Of a stretch of 64,000 bases of DNA, positions 53,898-62,176 are shown piece after piece. The notes beneath the pieces were generated by a model, which saw only the letters and a list, made by a program, of their open reading frames with translations, was not told the origin of the DNA and made no database searches. Each line of letters starts with the position of its first letter. Position 1 is the first letter of the stretch. This DNA is from CAWBBA01 sp963729795 (GTDB lineage: Bacteria; Desulfobacterota; Desulfomonilia; Desulfomonilales; Desulfomonilaceae): positions 56,452 to 120,451 of the forward strand of contig CAVSPC010000021.1 in the NCBI GenBank assembly GCA_963729795.1. The letters run 5' to 3'. Position numbers and translations under genes: made by a program.

Positions 53898-54001
53898 TGG
53901 CGTCCTCAAGGGGACTTGAACCCCTGTCGCCGCCGTGAAAGAAATATCCCATAATTTCCACGGGTTGCGCTAATCGCCTTTCCTACCGAGAATTTCAGGA
54001 C
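53898..54001 (-). ncRNA. tRNA-like element with long hairpin
   Basis: Read on the minus strand, this is a ~101-nt unit with a 3' CCA in the DNA. GTCCTGA (start) pairs with TGAGGAC (end), with one mismatch at position 6. AGGGG-TTCAAGT-CCCCT is a perfect T-arm with a normal T-loop. In place of an anticodon arm there is a 10-bp hairpin (CCGTGGAAAT ... ATTTC-TTT-CACGG) with an 8-base loop. A plausible anticodon cannot be assigned. It could be an unusual tRNA, a degenerate copy, or a tRNA-like RNA. No mature tRNA function is claimed. Confidence 0.45.
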
Positions 54002-54613
54002 TTCCGGATTCATGCCATGAAACTTTTTAGCACTATTTTTCCCTTTTTGAGAAGATTTTTTCCGAGAGAAAGGCCACATGGTACCCTCATGGACTGGTAG
54101 CCTGCCCTCCCCTTTCCTGTCATTTAATCCTAATCTTCCAGCAAAAAGACCTTGGGAAAAGAAAACTCTCAGGGATTAATGATTTGAAGCCAGTCGAAAT
54201 GAAAGCAGGGGGAAAACTGTCATGCCCGTAACGCTATGAAATTACCCGGCAGAAAATCCCTTGCACTCTTTTGGCCTGTTGTGGCCGAAGCGACAGACTA
54301 TGACTCGCGACTTCCGCCGTGACTAGGCGGTTACCCACTTAATATACTGAAGTACGTATCCAGGAACCCCAGTCTTTTCGATCCTCGAGAGACCATTAAG
54401 GATGTTTCGCGATCTTTCGGCCATTCGTCACCCCGGACTTCGATCCAGGGAGTAGCGCCGGCGTCCCTGCCGGCGGTTCCGGAGCAGCCGGCACAGAGGC
54501 CGGCGCTACCGGATGCCTAAAAACACGGTGTCACTTGTTTGAAAGCGAATCGGTATTACCCCACACAATTCCAGAACCTGGACCATTTTAAAGCCAGGTC
54601 ACTCAGGAGCAAC
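54002..54613. other. intergenic region with a GC-rich palindromic repeat
   Basis: This 612-bp stretch holds one palindromic repeat (54452-54509) and otherwise nothing gene-like. A C-rich/A-rich sequence at 54130-54200 shows no stable hairpin. It may hold the terminator of the second synthetase gene (minus strand, ending at 54614). Confidence 0.4.
54452..54509. repeat. GC-rich inverted repeat element
   Basis: GTAGCGCCGG (start) and CCGGCGCTAC (end) are complementary and enclose two smaller CCGG-rich hairpins. The GCCGGCGTCCCTGCCGG core is shared with 47976-48032. Confidence 0.65.
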
Positions 54614-56044
54614 TCAGTTTCTCGCTCCATACTCAAGCATTAAGGAAAGTAGCTGTGCGATTTCATCGAGACGGTTGTAGATCCGAATCCCTTGCTTGTT
54701 TAATTCGAATATCGCTTGACTTTCCCATATACTATGGTGGCTGCCGATGAGGACAGGAATCCCCATTTCCTTTTCCAGGGATTGAACTCCCATCATCATC
54801 TGCTTCTCAATTTCGAGAAATGCCTTCATTTCGACTGGGGTATCTTTATCGTGAAGTCCGGGTCGACCAAACCCGTGCACAACGAGAGCGTCCACTTCGC
54901 CCGATTCAAGAATGTCTCGGACAAGCCTGAGGAGGATGTCCACGGACCCGAAAAGCCCTGAGGCACCCCAATCGACAGGGTTTCTTGTTGAGGCCCTAAC
55001 AGGTAGAGCCGTTGATCCGAGCGTTTTTCGGAGCTTCGGGCTGAATTCAGGAACCAATAGTCCCGCCTTTTCAAGAGAATCTGTAAGGGCTACCCCCCAT
55101 GATCCCCCCATCGTGACAATTCCGATCCTGGAACCTCGCAAGCGGGGTCGCTCTATCAACGCATGCCCAATCGGCAGTAGAAGCTCCATCGTTGGCGAGA
55201 CAATGATGCCCACTTGGCGAAAAATCCCCTCATAAATCTCCTTTTGGCCGGAAAGTGCACCGGTATGGCTGCGAGCTGCCCGTGCGCTACCCGTTGACTG
55301 TCCTGCTTTGTAGATGACTACAGGCTTTCTTTTGGCCACCTCGCGGGCAACCTTGATGAAGCGGGCTCCGTCGCGGATTCCCTCAATGTAGGCCAGAATA
55401 CCTTCAGTGTGCGAATCAGAGCCGAAATACTCCAGGAAGTCTGTCACCGTCAAGTCACACTCGTTCCCTGTGTGAATGAATTGACCTACCCCCATGCCTC
55501 GATGGGCACCTGAGGCGAGGAGGTCGTACATGGCATAGCCGCCTTGGCAAACAGCGGCTAGAGCAGTTGGGGTTGGGAGTTCGGGATGGTACGGGGATGC
55601 ATTGAATGCCGAATGGAAGTTGAACGATCCGCTCACGTTCGGCCCCAAAATTCGCATTCCAGAACCGCCGGCGAGTCGTACCAGCGATTCTTCTCTTTCT
55701 TTGCCGAGTTCGGACGTTTCTCCAAAGCCTGCCGACACGATAGTGATTCCCCTAATCCCATGTCGACCACAGGCGGCAACGCTCTCTTCAACAAATCCGT
55801 CCGGCACGATAAGAATTGCAAGGTCAACCGGCTCTTTGATTTCTGAAACGTCATTCAGAGTGGGGATACCGAAGACCTCTCCTGAATTGCGATTCACAGG
55901 ATAGATCCTGCCCGAAAAGCCTGCAGAAAGAAGGCCCTCCATGATAAATGAGCCCCAGGACATACGCCGCTGGCTAGCCCCGACAACTGCTACCGACTTT
56001 GGGTTGAGAAATACTTCCAGGCTTAGGTTTAAGTTAGTGTTCAT
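54614..56044 (-). CDS. ADP-forming acyl-CoA synthetase alpha-type protein (second copy)
   Basis: This 476-aa protein has the CoA-binding domain (VAVVGASQRRMSWGSFIMEG, GRIYPVNRNSGEVFG) and a ligase CoA domain with the phosphohistidine segment ARSHTGALSG around residue 270. It lacks the separate ATP-grasp (beta) part, which must come from another gene. Such enzymes convert acyl-CoA, ADP and phosphate to acid, CoA and ATP, conserving energy in fermenting and sulfate-reducing bacteria. The nearer relative at 46.1-47.5 kb is frameshifted; this copy is intact. It is read alone on the minus strand, after about 490 bp of poorly defined sequence. Confidence 0.87.
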   Translation of the reverse strand: MNTNLNLSLEVFLNPKSVAVVGASQRRMSWGSFIMEGLLSAGFSGRIYPVNRNSGEVFGIPTLNDVSEIKEPVDLAILIVPDGFVEESVAACGRHGIRGITIVSAGFGETSELGKEREESLVRLAGGSGMRILGPNVSGSFNFHSAFNASPYHPELPTPTALAAVCQGGYAMYDLLASGAHRGMGVGQFIHTGNECDLTVTDFLEYFGSDSHTEGILAYIEGIRDGARFIKVAREVAKRKPVVIYKAGQSTGSARAARSHTGALSGQKEIYEGIFRQVGIIVSPTMELLLPIGHALIERPRLRGSRIGIVTMGGSWGVALTDSLEKAGLLVPEFSPKLRKTLGSTALPVRASTRNPVDWGASGLFGSVDILLRLVRDILESGEVDALVVHGFGRPGLHDKDTPVEMKAFLEIEKQMMMGVQSLEKEMGIPVLIGSHHSIWESQAIFELNKQGIRIYNRLDEIAQLLSLMLEYGARN

Positions 56045-56532
56045 AGCTATGGAGCCTCGCGTGAGATCTTGAATCTGAGAATAGCTTCCCTTTGCTCAAG
56101 ATCAAAAGAAAAATTACCACATCAACTCATTCTTGGATTCCTTGTGGATTCCGGACTTCTTCCAAGTACCCGGACCCCATGTCATATACCACTTGTTATG
56201 GTAGTGGCATAGCACCTTGAGCGCCTGAATCCAGGATTCGATTGCAGTTTGTGTCAAATTCCGTGGCGGCTCTCAAGAGGAATTCATAAGTTCCGTGCAA
56301 TTAGGTTTGAATCTTGTCATCCGTAGGCTCGACATACTCACAAAGCGGAAGGAGATCTTCTCACGTACGGCTATAATTATCTGCACTGGGCTCAGCACTT
56401 AAGCAAAAAAGGGAATAAACACAACTTGAAGGACCCCGGCATCAATTAAGTATGGTGTCCCTAAAATTCGAGGAATTCTTTCCCTGGCGACCCTGTACCC
56501 GGACAGTGGTAGCCCTCCACCACGAAGGCTCG
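56045..56532. other. repeat-containing region at the broken end of the PAS kinase
   Basis: The 488-bp gap has a half-palindrome repeat at 56444-56470, and the remainder is plain. It lies directly after the truncated PAS gene. No coding sequence was recognised. Confidence 0.4.
56444..56470. repeat. REP-like half-site at the broken end of the PAS gene
   Basis: AATTAAGTATGGTGTCCC is followed by TAAAATTC, which matches the half-palindrome found at 51520 and 53273-53337. It marks the boundary where the PAS gene ends abruptly. Confidence 0.65.
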
Positions 56533-58777
56533 CTAAAGTTGTTCTTCAAGCTGCCTGCGCTCAACAACCTCGTGGAAGACGCCGCGAAATCCGCTGATAC
56601 GCAGATCCGAATCCTGTCTCGGAGCTATGGATGCCGATACTTGTCTCTTGATGCCGTCCTTTCTCAGGACCTTAATGTCAAGACCCAGGTTAACCTTGCC
56701 CGTTCTGTAGACTTCGTTGTACGCCTCATACGTGCGCTTTGCGCTGGCTTCATCCATGATACGGCAATAGTTGATACCGATCAATTCTTCCCGTGAATAT
56801 CCGAGTATTTCGCACAGTGAATCGTTAACCAGCGTGAGGTTTCCCCTGCGATCAGTCTCGTGGTACCCGTCGGCAATGGTTCCCAAGATGGTGCGAAATA
56901 TCTCCTCACTGTTGCGGAGGGCGTCTTCCGCTTGCTTCCGGTAAGTGATGTCTCTCGCAACTCCCTGAAGTGCTATAGGCAAGCCGTTCTTGTCAAGAAC
57001 GATCTTCCCGTGAACTTCGACTAACACTGGTTCCTTGTTCTCTGTTCAGTAACACTGCTTCAAAAATGGCTCCCGAACTGGCGGGGCCTTTTGAAAGCTC
57101 CACCGATGCCGCTTGAGCGATCTTCTTGAAGTTCTCTTCGTCGCAATGATCCGAAAGCCTACCACCAATCACCTCATCCGGAGTGTATCCGGTAATCGCA
57201 AAGATGGCAGGGTTCACGTATGTAAATCGTAGATCCAGATCTGTTTGCCAGATCATATCCAACATGTTGTCGGCCATTAGACGGTATTTTTCCTCACTGT
57301 TGCGGAGGGCGTCTTCCGCTTGCTTCCGGTAAGTGATGTCTCTCGCAACTCCCTGAAGTGCTATAGGCGCGGCATTCTTGTCAAGAACGATCTTTCCCCG
57401 AATTTCAATTGGCACCGGTTCCTTGTTTTTGTTCAGCACTACTGCTTCAAAAATGGCTCCCGAACTTTCAGATCCTTTTGAAATCTCCTCCGATGCCACT
57501 TGAGCCATCTTCATAAAGTTCTCTTCGTCGCAGTGATCCGAAAGCCTACTGCCGATCACTTCGTCCGGGGTGTATCCGGTAACTGCAAAAATGGCAGGGT
57601 TGACATAGGTGAGACATAGATCTAGATCTGTTTGCCAGATCAGGTCCAAGGTATTGTCGGCCATTAGACGGTATTTTTCCTCACTCTTGTGGAGCGCTTC
57701 TTCCGTTTGCTTCCGATGGGTAATGTCTCTGTCTATACCCCGGTATCCAAGGAGCTTTCCCGTAGAATCGAAGAAAGGAACTCCACTTGATTCGATAACC
57801 ACCAATCGACCGTCCTTGCTCTCACTAATTGTCTCCCAGCTTCGGAAAGCTTTACCTGTTCTTACGACAGATTGGAGCTCAGAGTCGAACTGAAAAGACA
57901 TCTTCTCCGAGGGCATTAGCTCAGACGGCACTTTCCCGAGCACTTCCTCGGGCTCGTAGCCCAGCAATTCCTTTATCCTTGGGCTGGCATAGGTATATAC
58001 CCCATTCGCATCCCTTTCCCAAATCCAATCGCTCGTGCTTTCCACAAGGTCTTTGAAACGTTCCTCGCTCCCATGTAAGGCGGCTTCGGCCTCCCACAAG
58101 GCCGCGGTTCGTTCCGCAACCCGCTGCTCCAGTTCCAGGCTGAATTTTTCCTTGAGTCGAATCTGCTTCTTTTCGCTGGTAAGATCTTCGATTAGAGCCA
58201 GGATCTGTCTCTCACGCATAATCCTGACCGATCTAAGAGTGAAGCGAGCCCATATTCTGTTTTCCTTTATTTTTAAGAATGCCTGGGCCACCTTGGTCTT
58301 TCTGCTTGAAAACACGTCCTCCAAAAGCAATTCGACTTTACCGGAGACGCCAGGACCTGGAAACAGAGTAGGGAAAAGAACTCCCTGGATTTCTTCATAG
58401 GCCGAGCTCATCTTTGAACAGGCTTGGTTGGCGAATATTATTTTGCTGTCCTGGTCAATCAAGAACACAGGTATGGGCAGAGCCTGAAGGACCTGGCCGA
58501 ATGTGGATTCCCAAATTTCGCCCCGAATGTCGAAGCTTCCTGTAGCGGATAATTCTTTGCTGAAGAGTGAGGTTAGATCGATGGTTTCGGTAAACTGGTT
58601 TTCGCCGATAGACTGCTCTTCGCTATCATCCTTGGCTTTCAATTCAAAAGGTCGATATTCATCAATTCCCTTGGAAAAGCGTTTGCTTGTCCCAGATGGT
58701 TCTTTCTCCAACCCGTTCTTGATCGGGCTGTCAATCCTTTTCCTTGATCGTCGCCCCGGATCGTCATGATCTTCCAT
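56533..58777 (-). pseudogene. multi-PAS sensor kinase, frameshifted and missing its kinase domain
   Basis: The ATG at 58777 (GGAGGGGG upstream) opens a frame with a Ser/Lys-rich N-terminus and several PAS/PAC domains (RWKFDDLVESTSDWIWERD-type opening, then GIDRDITHRKQTEEALHKSE and GVARDITYRKQAEDALRNSE). A one-base insertion at 57040-57043 (CTCT where the sister repeat has TTT) shifts the frame; the next PAS domain continues in the shifted frame and stops at 56533 with ERRQLEEQL. That phrase normally leads into a HisKA domain, which is absent here, as is the ATPase domain. The repeat element follows immediately. The gene is therefore broken twice and cannot signal as a kinase. Confidence 0.75.
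56918..57370 (-). repeat. near-identical duplicated PAS/PAC DNA segments
   Basis: A ~65-base block starting GGAGGGCGTCTTCCGCTTGC appears at 56918-56981 and 57305-57368 with identical sequence. Similar but less identical blocks lie further upstream (about 57670-57740). Recent tandem duplication of whole PAS/PAC units is the simplest explanation. Confidence 0.8.
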
Positions 58778-58870
58778 GTCCCCCTCCCAGCGCGCGTCTT
58801 CAGAACTTCTGTTCGGTTTGTCCGTGTCGGAGGTGTTTAGGCCAAAGGCTGGCGGCTGGGCGGTTCCCAA

Positions 58871-59356
58871 GACCCCGAAAAAGCCCGCTTATCTCCGCCC
58901 ACAAGACCCAACTGAAACAAGACCATCGTCATGTTGCCTGCAAAAACGAGTGTTAGGAAGTTTTGAGCATACCTCTCCATAGGCCCTTCGGTCAATCGCA
59001 ATCTTCTGTTTCCTCATATAAAAAAGAGGTCTTGTTCTCGCTTAACACCGCGGCGGACAGCCCGGCCCCCCTCTCGCGCACGCCTTACCATTCAATCTCT
59101 CTGGAAATCGTGTACCGTTCATTCTGCTAAGCGTCAATTTCGATTGGACGACCGGCTCGGTTTCTGGTATCATCTACCCTTCGTTGCAATGCATCCAGGC
59201 AATCCAGTTCATTGCCGCCCTGGTGGTGGACTGGAATTTCTCTGACTTGAGGGTCTCTTAGAGACAACTGAACCATTCGATTGACGTTCCCGCTTCAAAT
59301 TCCTGGGCACAGCAAAACCGCCGTATAATCGTGGTCAATAGTAATAAGGAGGAACC
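58871..59356. other. intergenic region before the DUF3795 gene
   Basis: This 486-bp gap lies between the divergent PAS and DUF3795 genes. TATAAT at 59324-59329 lies 28 bp before the DUF3795 start and is its likely -10 box; a matching -35 is not clear. No gene or RNA was recognised. Confidence 0.45.
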
Positions 59357-59788
59357 ATGAAAGACAAAAAGGCCTCAACAGCGCCTTGTGGGCTCGACTG
59401 CTTCAATTGTGAACTGTACGAAGATAATTTGACAGATGAGCTTACCGAGCGGATTCATATAAAAATGGGCGTTCCGAAGGAAGAAATAGCGTGCGAGGGT
59501 TGCCGCCAACAGGACGGAAAGCATTTTCATCTTCCAAACGGATGCGCAACTCTGGAGTGCGTCAAAGCGAAGGGCGTGGATTTGTGCTGCAATTGTAACG
59601 ACTTCCCGTGTGCTTTCTTGGCGCCAACGGCTGACCAGGCCGCTAGATATCCACACAATTTCAAAGTGTTTAATCTCTGCCGCATAAAGAAGGTTGGGCT
59701 GGAACACTGGATTCAGAAAGAAGCAGGGCAAATTAGGAAGAAGTATTTCACACACAAGTTTGTCGTTGGGAAGGGGCACGCGGATTGA
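59357..59788 (+). CDS. DUF3795 family Cys-rich protein
   Basis: This 143-aa protein has two cysteine groups, APCGLDCFNCELY at residues 10-22 and a middle set CEGCR...CATLEC...CCNCNDFPC. The pattern matches DUF3795, small proteins expected to bind zinc or an Fe-S centre. Function is unknown. The start is secure (TAAGGAGGAACC before ATG, with a TATAAT promoter box further upstream). It is alone on the plus strand, with a Cys/Trp-rich small protein 340 bp later. Confidence 0.78.
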   Translation: MKDKKASTAPCGLDCFNCELYEDNLTDELTERIHIKMGVPKEEIACEGCRQQDGKHFHLPNGCATLECVKAKGVDLCCNCNDFPCAFLAPTADQAARYPHNFKVFNLCRIKKVGLEHWIQKEAGQIRKKYFTHKFVVGKGHAD

Positions 59789-59791
59789 CTA

Positions 59792-59990
59792 TTACGGCTT
59801 ACCGGTCCTATTCACCGCTTCCTTCAGCACCGGAGAGTATTTCCAGGTAAGAACCCTCCGGGCATCAATGACTGTCGGCTCGCCTGTCTTGGGATTTCTA
59901 CCTCTACGAGCGTGTCTTTTTCCTTTGCACGGTGATAGTGGACAATTTCGATGTGTGCGAGGCGAGCACATGCCTTTGTAAAGGGCGTTT
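59792..59990 (-). pseudogene. HU/IHF-like DNA-binding protein remnant
   Basis: In one minus-strand frame, RHARRGRNPKTGEPTVIDAR and VLTWKYSPVLKEAVN match the conserved C-terminal half of HU/IHF proteins, ending at a stop at 59792. The preceding stretch (HIEIVHYHRAKEK) is in another frame, consistent with a lost A in a run of five A residues. The N-terminal half of a normal HU/IHF is not visible. This is a decayed gene, and not a working HU. Confidence 0.55.
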
Positions 59991-60129
59991 TAATCCATTG
60001 ATGGAAAAGGTTTACGTGAAGATGGAAGCAGCCTATTATCTGAAAGCAAAACCCGCGAGCGTGTTTGTCCGGAAACCATCTGAACAAAAATTAGGATGCG
60101 GATGCCTTGTAGAAGGCGAACTGAGCATC

Positions 60130-60306
60130 ATGGAGGAGACTACGACAGTGAAATCCAAATGTGCAAGATGCAGGTTTCGGAACTATGCGGAGCGAAAGCC
60201 AAATTCATTACTTGCTCGGATTTGGCGGTGGCACACCGGGTGGTGTCCGGGCTGGAAAGCCTACCAAAAAGAATTGACTGAGAAAGGCAAAGCCAAGACA
60301 TCCTAG
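60130..60306 (+). CDS. small Cys/Trp-rich protein, 58 aa
   Basis: This short protein has CARCRFRNYAERKP at its start and ends with ARIWRWHTGWCPGWKAYQKE. The Cys pairs and the W-x-W-H-T-G-W-C-P-G-W pattern suggest a zinc-binding, widely conserved small protein of unknown function. I recall similar small proteins in this bacterial group but cannot name the family. The frame also opens upstream (ATG at 60001), which would give 101 residues with a CGC motif. I prefer the shorter form, and the start is not certain. It follows the DUF3795 gene and a relic on the other strand. Confidence 0.5.
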   Translation: MEETTTVKSKCARCRFRNYAERKPNSLLARIWRWHTGWCPGWKAYQKELTEKGKAKTS

Positions 60307-60517
60307 TGTGCTGTCCCTCAAATAGCTTTCAGAAGTTAATGGCCGAAGGGCAGCTCCAGTTGTCATGGTTGTCACCGTATTCGGAAAGTCATTTAGTGGA
60401 CTCCACACTGGGGGGCTGTTGCGTAATCCCGCGTCCCGCAGGACTTTCCCGAATTCGTGGCACGATGGCGCTGACGAGTGAGGTTCCGCGAGAGGCTCCT
60501 AGCTAATCGGAGGAAAG

Positions 60518-60982
60518 ATGGACCAAAGAAAGCTTCTGAAAGCTTATGAAGAATTAAAAAACCTACGCAAGCCAATACGTAATGTTAATGTTGGGCATGA
60601 GGAAAGTCTTAGCGCATTAGAAAAAATTGCTGTCAAGGTTACGGATCATGTCGGCTCAATGGGGTTTTTCATAATAATATTGTTCTGGACCCTGTTATGG
60701 CTGGGCTGGAATACTCTTGCGACGCAGGATCTGCGGTTCGATCCTTTTCCCGCCTTCGTATTATGGCTTTTTATATCCAACATGATTCAGATATTTTTGA
60801 TGCCGTTGATCATGATTGGTCAAAATCTTCAAGGCCGTCATGCCGAAAAAAGAGCAGAATCTGATTTTGAGGTGAACATTAGAGCAGAAAAAGAGATTGA
60901 GGTGATACTCATGCATCTGGCGCAGCAAAATGAACTTATTCTGAAAATTCTTAGACATATTGAGACAGGCAAAGAATCTTGA
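60518..60982 (+). CDS. DUF1003 family membrane protein
   Basis: This 154-aa protein has the DUF1003 signature: KITD-like opening (KVTDHVGSMGFFIIILFWTL), two membrane helices (about residues 50-68 and 83-100) and NLQGRHAEKRAESDFEVNIR after them. The C-terminal coiled coil (about 115-150) is typical. Function is unknown; it is expected in the inner membrane with the coiled coil in the cytoplasm. The start ATG follows AATCGGAGGAAAG. It stands alone on the plus strand between two relics. Confidence 0.82.
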   Translation: MDQRKLLKAYEELKNLRKPIRNVNVGHEESLSALEKIAVKVTDHVGSMGFFIIILFWTLLWLGWNTLATQDLRFDPFPAFVLWLFISNMIQIFLMPLIMIGQNLQGRHAEKRAESDFEVNIRAEKEIEVILMHLAQQNELILKILRHIETGKES

Positions 60983-61002
60983 AAAGGCGGTAACACTGAT
61001 TA

Positions 61003-61164
61003 TCAATGTGCTTTACAACCGGTAGAAGCTGACGACTCCTGGAGACCCTGTTCCTTCGCTCCGTGGGCTTTGAGGAATTCTACGATTTCCTCATGACCCT
61101 TCTTTTGGGCGATCTTTAATGCGGTCCGACCATCCTCCTTCTGCACATCGACGCCAATCGGCTT
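61003..61164 (-). pseudogene. ankyrin-repeat relic
   Basis: On the minus strand, DVQKEDGRTALKIAQKKGHE and EIVEFLKAHGAKEQG form a complete final ankyrin repeat with a C-terminal tail, ending at a stop at 61003. The frame is cut by a stop just before it, so the gene's earlier part is missing. It overlaps the C-terminus of the GNAT gene in another frame, so a deletion joined the two. Confidence 0.6.
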
Positions 61165-62176
61165 TCACAAGATCTCGTATCCGCAAAGCACGATCGGAAT
61201 AAAGCTGGATTGACTCAAAATCAGGAACAAACAACAGCTTCTGCATCAAGAGACCGTCGTCATCAAACCATTGGGGGAGCACCCCGCCCAAGAAAAAACC
61301 ACTGGCGAGCAGAATATCGACCGCCATCCCGACCCAAGGTGAAGTGAGTTTCAGCCATACCTGAATGACGATGGATCCTTTTTTTACTGCTTCGACCTCC
61401 AGGTCCGATATGCGTGCAGCAAAGTCTGAACCTGTTTCATAAAAAGATATGCGAGCCACCTTTGCAAAATCGAAGAGATCCATATTAGCTTCGGAAGCGG
61501 CGCAAACGGGAATAGGCTCAATGGATTCAGAAAAGATGCGCCCCAATGAGAAATCTCCATACATGAATCTCATGGCCTCATTGTAGATAACTGGCAAAAA
61601 GATCTTCTGGGGAATGTTCCGATAAACGCGAAAATTCGACAAGGTGCTCACTCGATTGGAAATTACCCCCTCACCGGAATATGCCTCCCCAGGCATCAGG
61701 CCAACTTCCAGTGCAGTAGGCTGAAAACCATAATTTTCTGAGTGCTTCTGCATCCGTAAATGGATTGTTACCGGCTCACCAAAGACAGTGTGCATACCTA
61801 ATTCTGGAATTACAGTGTCAATCATGAACCGCTCAATCGCTCCGGAGACGCCCATACTCCGCCATTCTTTCAAAACCAAGCCAACTCCCCATTCATAGAC
61901 GTCTCGACTTGGGGCTGAGCGAAAGAGGTTGTGAATACCGACAATTTCTCCGTCTGTCGATCGCGCAACAATGCTGTAATATTCCCCTTCTTGATTGGCT
62001 CTGATGAGTTGAGCCGGATCATAGAATATCTTGATGGGATAATCCTCGCCGTGCACTGACCGGAAAAGATGAGCCACGCCTTCAGCATCTTCAGGGCGAA
62101 GGAGGCCTACCTCAAAAGATCTTTTCATGCCATTGGATGATTCGTCTGTTCGGGTGTCCATATCTCCTAATGCCAT
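61091..62176 (-). CDS. GNAT-family N-acetyltransferase-like protein
   Basis: This is a ~361-aa protein with an N-terminal GNAT-like region: LLRPEDAEGVAHLFRSVHGE, then IVARSTDGEIVGIHNLF and WGVGLVLKEWRSMGVSGAI (acyl-CoA-binding P-loop region). A second part of about 200 residues is unrecognised. A role in acetylation or an unrelated small-molecule transfer is possible. The start is uncertain: the ATG at 62176 and two later ATGs are candidates. The last residues (DWRRCAEGGWSDRIK) overlap a relic of an ankyrin gene in another frame, so the natural C-terminus may be changed. No operon partner. Confidence 0.7.
   Translation of the reverse strand: MALGDMDTRTDESSNGMKRSFEVGLLRPEDAEGVAHLFRSVHGEDYPIKIFYDPAQLIRANQEGEYYSIVARSTDGEIVGIHNLFRSAPSRDVYEWGVGLVLKEWRSMGVSGAIERFMIDTVIPELGMHTVFGEPVTIHLRMQKHSENYGFQPTALEVGLMPGEAYSGEGVISNRVSTLSNFRVYRNIPQKIFLPVIYNEAMRFMYGDFSLGRIFSESIEPIPVCAASEANMDLFDFAKVARISFYETGSDFAARISDLEVEAVKKGSIVIQVWLKLTSPWVGMAVDILLASGFFLGGVLPQWFDDDGLLMQKLLFVPDFESIQLYSDRALRIRDLVKADWRRCAEGGWSDRIKDRPKEGS

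Noticed and set aside
59932..60129. Upstream extension of the small Cys/Trp-rich protein
   Set aside because: The extension has mixed character, and the preceding part overlaps the HU/IHF relic on the other strand. The shorter start is safer, although an ATG at 60001 remains possible.
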